A model generated the notes under the pieces. It searched no databases and had not been told where the DNA came from. It saw only the letters and a program-made list of their open reading frames with translations. This document shows positions 56,741 through 64,000 of a DNA stretch of 64,000 nt, in pieces; the stretch's first letter is position 1, and the number at the start of each line of letters is the position of its first letter. This DNA is from Onthophagus taurus (taxonomy: Eukaryota > Arthropoda > Insecta > Coleoptera > Scarabaeidae), in assembly GCF_036711975.1 (NCBI RefSeq), contig NW_027248941.1, forward strand, positions 1,674,001-1,738,000, given 5' to 3'. The position numbers and the translations under genes are program-made.

Positions 56741-57680
56741 CTAATTAAGTCTAATTGTCAACTAAGTTGTTTTTGTCAAATCCGGGTGGAGAGTTCCCAG
56801 CTATCTTCTCTATACATATTATTCCCACGTCGATGAATCTCTATCGCCTCTCTCGTCAATCTTTGGAAGTAATGTCCGTTTCTTGCTAGCACTATGGTTT
56901 TCTCGAACTCCATGCTGTGTTCTCCTTTGTGGCAATGCTCTGCGACTGCAGATTGTTGGATCTTCCTTAGTCTTGTGTTCCTTGATGCGGCACTCGATGT
57001 TACGTCCAGTTTGGCCAACGTAATATTTCCCGAAACTGCACGATAGCCTACCTTTACTGGGGTTAGCTTGTCTTTGGCTATCGGTACAGCGTTTTGTATT
57101 TTGCTGACCGTACCGTATCGTACCACGATATTATTCTTCTTCAGACGCCTCGCAATTCACTCCGTCACACCTGAAATATAAGGAAGGCAGATAAAACCGG
57201 ACCTCTTCTGTTGTGGGTGGTGGTGGGATGAAGCCTGCAAGTACCTATTCGTATGCGTTTTCTTCCGATATACTCCCAGTTCCATGCTCCCATCTGTCTT
57301 CCTAGTGACTAACACATCCAGGAATGGCAACTGTTTTGCAGTTTCTGTTTCCATGGTAAATTTTATCATGGGGTGCTGTGAATTGAGGTGGTCTAGAAAT
57401 TCCTGAGTTGCTCTTTTCCATGTTGCCAGATCACGAAAGTGTCATCGACGTAACGGAGCCATAACTTCGGTTTCCAAGGACTCTTCTTTAATGCTTTCTC
57501 TTCAAATACCTCCATGTAAAAAATTGGCTATCATAGGAGACAGAGGTGATCCCATGGCTGCCCCTTCCAGCTGAAGTATGTCGACGATAGTCCTGGGACA
57601 TACTTGGCAAATCCTCTGGGATGAGTTTCTGGCGATTTGACAAAAACAACTTAGTTGACAATTAGACACTAATTAGTTAT
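56741..57680 (-). mobile_element. Penelope-like fragment between 40-bp inverted repeats
   Basis: The inner left end TCTAATTGTCAACTAAGTTG + TTTTTGTCAAAT (about 56751-56782) is repeated inverted at about 57635-57670. Between them the minus strand encodes the 3' half of a Penelope-like protein, from RT motif B (LEGAAMGSPLSPMIANF) through an intact YVDD (LWLRYVDDTFVIWQHG) and HLNSQHPMIKFTMETETAK, to the GIY-YIG end region (SAVAEHCHKGEHSMEFEKTI, EAIEIHRRGNNMYREDSWEL). Stops and frameshifts are present. Penelope elements do not normally have such ends, so this may be a fragment captured by a DNA transposon. Confidence 0.75.
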
Positions 57681-57699
57681 TAATTACCTTTGCATGTAT

Positions 57700-60600
57700 T
57701 TATTGCCAAATTTTAATTTTTAATTTTTTTTTAAATTGGTTTAGGGGGTTAAATTGCTAGGTTTTATTATTAATATTATTCCTTCCGGGCTGAAGAGAAC
57801 AGTCCCTCTCGTTACCGCGACCTATATGATCTATTGTAACTTTAGCCCTCTAAAGGTTTAGGGCAAATGTAGGTCCTTGATGGACCTTAGTATTGTCCTG
57901 AGGTCTTGCACCTTTATGTCGGTAGGTAAGTAGGGAGTTTTACCGAAAATGTTGTGTCTTAGACGGCCTCTGGCGACGCATTTGCACAGTATATGTTCAG
58001 CAGTTTCTGACTCGTCGTTGCATAGTCGACAAGTGTGGTGAGGCCGCCTTTGAACGGTCTCGACCTTTGGTAATACCGCTGCCACCAGAAACAGTATTTC
58101 GCGCTTCCTAATTCTTAGTCTGAAGGACCCCTAATTGATCCTAGCGAATCAATCAAAACTAAATGACAAGCGCGCGGTCACTATTTCAGAACTGTGGGTT
58201 CTTGCACTAAGGCTCTGCCAGGAAAAGGGGAAAATCAAAAAACAAGTGTTCTAACCACACTTAAACTATATTAACAAAATAACAAGTAAAAATAGACAAT
58301 GAACAAAAATGAACCTTATAATCTACCTACGATTATCTATGACCCGACGTTACTTAAAAAAAGAGATATTTCCGAATCCAACCTCGACAGCTAATACTCG
58401 TTGACAGATAGGTGATAACGAAAACTGGCAAACAGACTTACTCAGGACTTGTATTCCGATTTGGTGGTACGCCGATGGATCGCAACCCTGGATCCTTTTT
58501 GGTGGCTTCTCGGAAGTTAACCGGGAAGGTTCCAACACCACTCTTGCACCAAATCCTCAGTGGAAACACAATTACCGACACGGATGCCCGAAGTACAAAG
58601 AATGTTCGCAAATGAAACTAAGTCACAGTTCTCGATATACGACGACACTTAGAATTGGCGTTAAAGCGAATTCTAAGTTGCTATCTAACGGAGCGCTGAC
58701 GACGTTTCGACTCAAAAACCTCTTGTGATTGGTATTATTATTCTGATTATGATTGTGATCGTAATTCGTAATCCCCTGAAAAAGGTCTTACAAGCCCTTA
58801 AGTAACCTCGGGTATTGGAGGGGTGCAAAAACCTTCTTGAGGCGTTCCTATCGCCTGGATGTTCCCGACACCTGGGCCAATCCAAAATACGGGGCGGATG
58901 TTTTACAATAATTTTCTGAGCCAATGAGGAAATTTGGGGAAGGGAACAATTTTTGACCACGGGGCCAGAAGATAACATCCGCCACTAGCTAATCCCAAAA
59001 ATCATCACGTAAATCCCAAACTGTGGGAGCCATCAAACCTTTACGTTTTCTAACGTCTATTGTATTTTTAACGACTTTTTCGTTATCTACGTTTTCCCAT
59101 AAATTTGCTTGTACATTAATCTTTCTCAAAATTTATTTCGACGTCTGGTCACCACCCCGGACGTCGGTCGTAAACGCGAGACGTGATTTTTGGTTTTTAG
59201 AAGAAAAAGGCTGCACGCCAGGAATATACAATTCGTATGGTTTATTCCCAAAACCATTAAATAATTTCCGAATTATTACACAAGTTTAATTCTCAGCTTG
59301 TCCAATGTGGAAGAGGTGGTAATTTAGAGGTGCATGGCCGGTCAGGTAGCTTGAGGAGCGTCCTTAGATCCCCTTTGCTGAGGCATAAAACCTCTTTGGT
59401 TTTGTTTTGCGACGGAGTTATCATACTCTTCGCTTGTCTGCGACCGGGAAGTTCTTTCCAGCTTAAGACTACCTTTGAGACCTCCTAGTTGTTGATTATT
59501 TGTTTTAGGTGGCTTTTTTGTGGTCCACAACCAGGTTCGCTGCCTCTTTGGCCAGCTTGTCCGCCTTCCATTGCCCTCAATGTTGCTATGACCCGGTTGA
59601 TGTTACCCACCATAGGGTAACATCATTGCCCCTAGCGAGTTCTGTCGGTTGCTGGTACATTCTCTAATCAGTGCGGAGTCACACGTGTAAACCTGAATTG
59701 CCTTTAAGGCGGCCCGACTGTCTGTGAAAATGTTTATGGATGCACCTTTCTGTCCCTTCTGTAGGTTCATAGCGGTGCAGAAGTTTATAGCAAGAACCTC
59801 TGCTTGGATAATTGTTATGTCCGAGATGAGGGGCAATTTAATGTGGCTATTTGGTCCACTGATGCCCATGCCTACTCCGGATCTAACTGTCTTTGAAGCA
59901 TCGGTATACCAGGCTAGGGCTCCTCTTTTTAGTTGAGGGCCAATCATCCCTGCTTCCAAACATGACCTTATACGGCTGGTTGAAATTGTATTCTGTCGGT
60001 ATAAGATCTGCTTTAATTTCAACCTTGAGGATCTCGAGGTGTCCTCTGAGGTTACCCTGCATCAACTTGAGTGAAGAAACTGTTTTCAATGATAAGGCAC
60101 TTGAGACTGCCTCCTTTTTGTATATATAAATGGAGCGGTGTGAGGCCGAGTTGGGCTTCCAAAGCAGTCGTCGGACAGGATCTCCTTGCACCCGGTATGT
60201 TAAGACATGCTAACCGCTTTGTGAGAGCTGTCTTATGTTTTATTTTTGGCCACCAAACCAATGAGGCGTAGGCGACTATGGGTCTGATTATTGCTACGTA
60301 GGTCCAGTGAGCTATTCGTGGTTTGAGACCCCAGTTCCTTCCTAGGAGCCTGCGGCAGATCTGGTTTGCCATGATGGCCTTTTTCCTCGCCTTATCTAAG
60401 TGTGAGTTTTACTGTCAAGTATTTAACTTCTGTTTTGAGCTTCAATGGAGGGTGCTTTTATTTGTAGCTTCCTTCTCCGAGTGAAAGGGATTATTTCGAT
60501 TTTATTGAGATTGATGCTGACCCCATTCCTTCTACACCAAGTACTGGTGAGTAGTAGAGCTTTCTGCATTAGCTGAGTTATGATTGAATCATATTTACCT

Positions 60601-60740
60601 CGGATAGTGATTACCAGGTCATTAGCATACCCTTGAATCTTAAATGCGTTTTTAGTTAGGGTGTTCATCAAGTCATCAACTACCAGGCACCATAATAGAG
60701 GTGATAGCAGCCCCCTTGGGGACATCCTCTTAGCGTCTTT
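57700..60740 (-). mobile_element. Non-LTR retrotransposon with RNase H, minus strand, broken
   Basis: Reading from 60725 downwards: RT palm (GLLSPLLWCLVVDDL, YANDLVI where YADD is usual, GVSINLNKIEIIPF), RT C-terminal region (NQICRRLLGRNWGLKPR, YASLVWW, LNIPGARRSCPTTALEAQLG), RNase H (ALAWYTDASKTVRSGVGMGI, NIFTDSRAALKAI, GHSNIEGN, DKLAKEAANLVVD) and LTGHAPLNYHLFHIGQAE. The CRLCNDESETAEHILCKC knuckle lies at 58030-57970, about 1.2 kb further on, so 58045-59290 looks like a later insertion of unknown type. Several frameshifts; 5' truncated. Confidence 0.8.
58045..59290. other. Probable insertion splitting the LINE zinc knuckle
   Basis: The LINE order TGH..GQAE (to 59290) and CRLC (from 58035) is normally near-contiguous. 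The intervening 1.2 kb has no recognised protein, and I found no clear target duplication or terminal repeats. It could instead be that two different LINE fragments lie here. Confidence 0.35.
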
Positions 60741-60839
60741 ATAGTCAGCGACTCGCCTCCCAGACTATTGCTAGATTTAGTCTAAAATTTGGTATTCTAA
60801 TGATAATGATAAATAAATACTAGACGCAACGTTGCCAAC

Positions 60840-61420
60840 CTACCTACCAAATTTGATAAATTTCGTTGTTTTACAAGTTATTGATGGTAACACTTGGAAA
60901 TCGGAGTATGTTATAAGAAAACTTTTAGAACAAAAGTTGTAGCAAATTTTGTTCTGAACAATATTGCTCTCTTGTATTTTTGCTCTCAGATGCGTCAATA
61001 TCGAGAAAAATATGAAAATTTGAAAATTTATTGAATTTCCTTGTTTTACTATTAGCTAATGGTAGCATTCCGGGATCAAAGCATGTTATAAAAAAACTTA
61101 TAGAACAAAAGTTGTAGCAAATTTTGTTCTGAACAATATTGCTCTCTTATATTTTTGCTCTCAGATGCGTCAATATTGAGAAAAATACAAATATATGAAA
61201 ATTTATTGAATTTGCTTGTTTTACTATTAGCTAATGGTAGCATTCGGGAATCAAAGCATGTTACAAAATAATTTTTAGAACAGAAGTTGTAGCAAATTTT
61301 GTTCTGAACAATATTGCTCTCTTGTATTTTTGCTCTCAGATACGTCAATATCGAGAAAAATACGAAAATATTGAAATTTGATGAATTTCGTTGTTAATGG
61401 TAACACCTTGAAATCAGTAG
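60840..61420 (-). repeat. Satellite array C, about three inverted monomers
   Basis: GAACAATATTGCTCTCTTGT and TTTTTGCTCTCAGATGCGTC recur at about 60960, 61140 and 61310. These are the inverse of arrays A and B (AGAGAGCAATATTG, GACGCATCTGAGAGC). A further piece is at 61745-61805 (CAATATTGCTCTCTTTCACT). It lies in the CFAP61 intron on the strand opposite to arrays A and B. Confidence 0.9.
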
Positions 61421-62142
61421 ATAATGAGCGTTCTGGACCTTAAGTTAATCCCCCTTATCCCGCTGTGACGTCACGCTCCCATGTTATAAGCATAGGGAGT
61501 GGTGCCAACTTAAACTTGGGGGAAAAAAAATTAGGTTAAAAATTAAGTTTTAAATTTAAAAATATAACACAACGTCATCTATCGTTCATCAGACAAACTT
61601 AAAAATTGTCACTTTTAGGCAACCAACAACTCACGCGCCCCTTTCGCCCCTAGGTGGCGCGATTTTTAAGATTTTTCTAGTTATCTTTTTTAAAAAGTCA
61701 CCAGATCTAGTAACTTTTCGAATACCAACCTAATTTCTTTCTTTAAAGTTGTAGCAAATTTTACTCTTAACAATATTGCTCTCTTTCACTTTTACTCTCA
61801 GATGCATCAAATCAGTAAGCTTGGCAACTTCTTATTATATATTAGTATCTTAGCATCTTCTTAACCTTGGTTAATCAGTTCCTAAGTTTAAGTTAGCTGA
61901 TGTATTTGTCACATCTTTCTTTTATATGCCGATAACAGCAAAACATTGCCCCGATTTGTTCACTGTGTGAAGTCTCTCCAACACTCTCAAACATCTTGGC
62001 GTTCTCTTTCTTCGGCTCCTATCACACAAATTTTTCTTACCATATTGCGACTATGCTCTGCGATACACAGTTTTCGGCATCCTTCTTTTTCAACTTTTCT
62101 ACTACACAATAAATTGAAATCATTTTAATATTTCCATTTTAG
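61421..62142. other. Remainder of CFAP61 intron 2
   Basis: Contains a satellite fragment at 61745-61805 and CCCCTAGGTGGCGCGATTTT at 61649, which has an AGGTGGCGC core like insect CTCF sites. Nothing else is recognised. Confidence 0.4.
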
Positions 62143-63438
62143 ATTTGAAATAAACACCAAAATAGTCGTCGTCGGAGCAAGCGAAATCGGATTATCGTTT
62201 TTAATAGAACTAATTTTTAACGGAAACCCGAATCTTCACACAATCTTCAACAACGTAACCTTAGTTTCAACGCATGGCTTGCCCAAATTCGAAACGAACG
62301 CAACGTACGAATCGATGTTTCCGGTGACGTCGGATAAAACGTCTGGACATTATTTATCGTTGCTTTCATTGGCGACTTATGTTAACGTAGTTTCGGGCGT
62401 TATGAGCGAAATCGATAGAAAAGCAAAAACGATAACCGTTAACTCAACCCAGCTACCGTATGATATGTTATTTCTAACGTGCGGAACTCAATTCCAACCT
62501 GTTCGAAGAGAATTTGAGATTAAGCAGAATCCGGAAGCGACGATTCAAGAGTGTCCCGAGAACGTTTTTGTTATTAATACGACGGTTGATGCGATGTGGG
62601 CTATGAGTCGAATAGAAATGATTTCGGAAGATAGAAAAAGAAAGGGTAATTTTATTGTGTACGGAAATTGTATTGAAGCTTATTGCTGCTTAGAAGGTTT
62701 ATTAAAAAGTGGGATAAACCCCGAAGATCTTATTTTTATAATCCCACCATATTCCGAAGATTCAGGAACGTTCGAAGCGTTCGAAAATTCAATTGAGGAG
62801 GTGGTTCAAAATGAAATTAAAAATTTAGGGATTGAAATTTATAAGAATTATTCATTTTGCGATTGGACGTTCGATAAAAATAATCTTATGGTCACATCGA
62901 TAATGTTTCAAACAAACACGAGGTAATTAAAATCATCTTTGTTGCCGTTTAAATCATTATAGTTTTTAGGACTTACTCGATGAACGTGAAAGCCGCGTTT
63001 ATGTACCAAAGGAAATCAATTAGCAAAGTTACCTTCACCGCTTTTAACAAGGCGAATTTAATTTTTGATGGGGCGTTGGTGATCAGTCCCAATTATGAAA
63101 CGAACGATCCTAATATTTTCGCAGCGGGGAGGATAACTAAGTATCCCCGGAGGTATTACGCGGATCATATGCGTCACAATTTGTTTAATCAGGGCGAAAT
63201 CGGGAGGAGATTGGCCCGGATGATCTTAAAAAAATTGGTTCCGAGTAGTGGGCATGAAGAAGACGACGATAATGTGTTGTTTAAGGAGTGCTCGACGAGT
63301 GAAGGGAAAATGTTGGTGCCGTGGTTTGGAAAACCAGTTGAAGTTTTTGCTCAAGTCCCCACGAAAATTCAGTACTTATTAATTCGGAAACCGGGGGTTC
63401 CTGTTCCGATGGATATTGCAAGTATGGATGAGCGATTT
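62143..63438 (+). CDS. CFAP61: CFAP61, exons 3-4 (FAD-binding-like C-terminal half)
   Basis: Exon 3 (62143-62922) and exon 4 (62970-63438) join across a 47-bp intron as NTR|TYSMNV. RFEINTKIVVVGASEIGLSF starts a Rossmann-type dinucleotide fold with a GAS-x-x-G turn. LVSTHGLPKFETN, LPYDMLFLTCGTQFQPV and DPNIFAAGRITKYPRRYYAD are hallmark phrases of the CFAP61 oxidoreductase-like domain. The donor ERF|GTAAGT at 63439 leads to at least one more exon beyond the window, since the frame otherwise stops after four codons. About 1,110 residues are visible against about 1,240 in human. Whether the fold binds a nucleotide is not shown here. Confidence 0.9.
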
Positions 63439-63479
63439 GTAAGTAATAGTTAATTTATTAAAAATAACTTAAATAACTC

Positions 63480-64000
63480 CTTGTTTGTCGTTTATCATCA
63501 ACATCCTGTTCAAAACTTACATTTTCGTTATTTTGCAACGGTAGTCGGTTGACATCCCGCGGTAGTTTTCAGATTTTTTCGAGGTTCTCATCAAAATCAT
63601 CATAAAATTGACTCTTTTCATCTCCTTTATCATCAACAGTTCCTTTAAAATCTTCAATTTCATTAATTTCCCACGGTAGTTCACTAAATTTTTCTGGTAG
63701 TTGGCTGAGATTTTGCGGTAGTTCTCCGGTTTTTCAAAGTAATCAGCATTTTCAATAAATTAGCTGCTTTCTTGTAGTTTATCATCAAGATCCCGTTTAA
63801 AACTTTCAATTTCGTTATTTTGCCGCGGTAGTCGATTGACAACTGGCGGTAGTTCCCCAGTTATTACCAAACAGTCAATAGAATTTTTGAGAAGTTGGTG
63901 TATTTCTTGTCCTTTATCGATCGTATCTTGTTTAACATTTTCATTTTCGTCAATTTTCCGCGGTAGTCCGTCGGTTTTTTTCAAATAATCAGTGGAATTC
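63480..64000 (-). repeat. Coding-like degenerate tandem repeat
   Basis: On the minus strand a unit of about 135 bp recurs four times. It translates as LPRKIDENENVKQDTIDKGQ (about 63950), LPRQNNEIESFKRDLDDKLQ (63820), LPWEINEIEDFKGTVDDK (63690) and LPLQNNENVSFEQDVDDK (63555). Two units share an open frame (63760-63984); the others carry stops. It could be the edge of a repetitive, acidic coiled protein gene or a protein-derived minisatellite. It lies after the last visible CFAP61 exon, in antisense. Confidence 0.45.

Larger units (their letters stand above)
56675..62142 (+). other. CFAP61 intron 2, 5.5 kb, filled with transposons
   Basis: The donor TCCAG|GTAAAA and acceptor CATTTTAG|ATTTG join as S-R-F-E-I-N-T. 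The intron holds a TIR-bounded Penelope-like fragment, a LINE on the minus strand and a satellite remnant. It has only short stretches of other sequence. Confidence 0.75.

Overview
The window looks like nuclear DNA of an insect, perhaps a beetle, although the species cannot be fixed from sequence alone. It is strongly AT-rich. Its genes have short introns of about 50-60 bp with GT..AG ends, and most of the DNA is repeats: satellites, Tc1-like, P-like, Penelope-like and non-LTR elements. The six genes were identified from recognised motifs and family resemblance without any database search.

Layout: 0-23 kb holds no gene I can support. It contains a foldback repeat, a decayed endonuclease/RT LINE (0.8-1.6 kb), a long inverted repeat built on two opposed Tc1-like elements (1.7-5.5 kb), CpG-rich patches (6.4-7.2, 11.4-11.8, 15.6-16.1 kb), hammerhead-like motifs (7.3-7.7 kb), GC-rich modules in a 334-bp tandem repeat (8.2-9.0 kb), hairpin arrays (11.8-14.8 kb), a ~175-bp satellite carrying a P-like miniature element (17.0-20.7 kb) and a Penelope-like fragment (21.5-22.2 kb).

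The genes lie at 23-64 kb: LRRC47 (+, 2 exons), UBE2L3/Ubc10 (-, 4 exons), RECQ5 helicase (+, 2-3 exons split by a 7.5-kb satellite intron), an SLC35G-type EamA transporter (-, 1 exon), a small four-helix membrane protein (+, 4 exons) and CFAP61 (+, at least 4 exons, running off the right end). Four of the gaps between or within these genes are filled by tandem arrays: ~180-bp units with a GCGCCATCTATTG motif between LRRC47 and UBE2L3; a 166-bp satellite between UBE2L3 and RECQ5; a related ~165-175-bp satellite inside the RECQ5 intron; and ~500-bp units between RECQ5 and the transporter. A short inverted piece of the same satellite family lies in the CFAP61 intron, with Penelope-like and LINE debris.

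The genes do not form a pathway: ubiquitin transfer, recombination control at transcribed DNA, membrane transport and axoneme structure are ordinary unlinked functions. The notable biology is in the repeats: one satellite family in three places including inside a gene, higher-order duplications of 1376 and 1507 bp, a hammerhead-like motif, a P-like element with intact ends and target duplication, and a LINE inserted in a Penelope-like element with a 10-bp target duplication.
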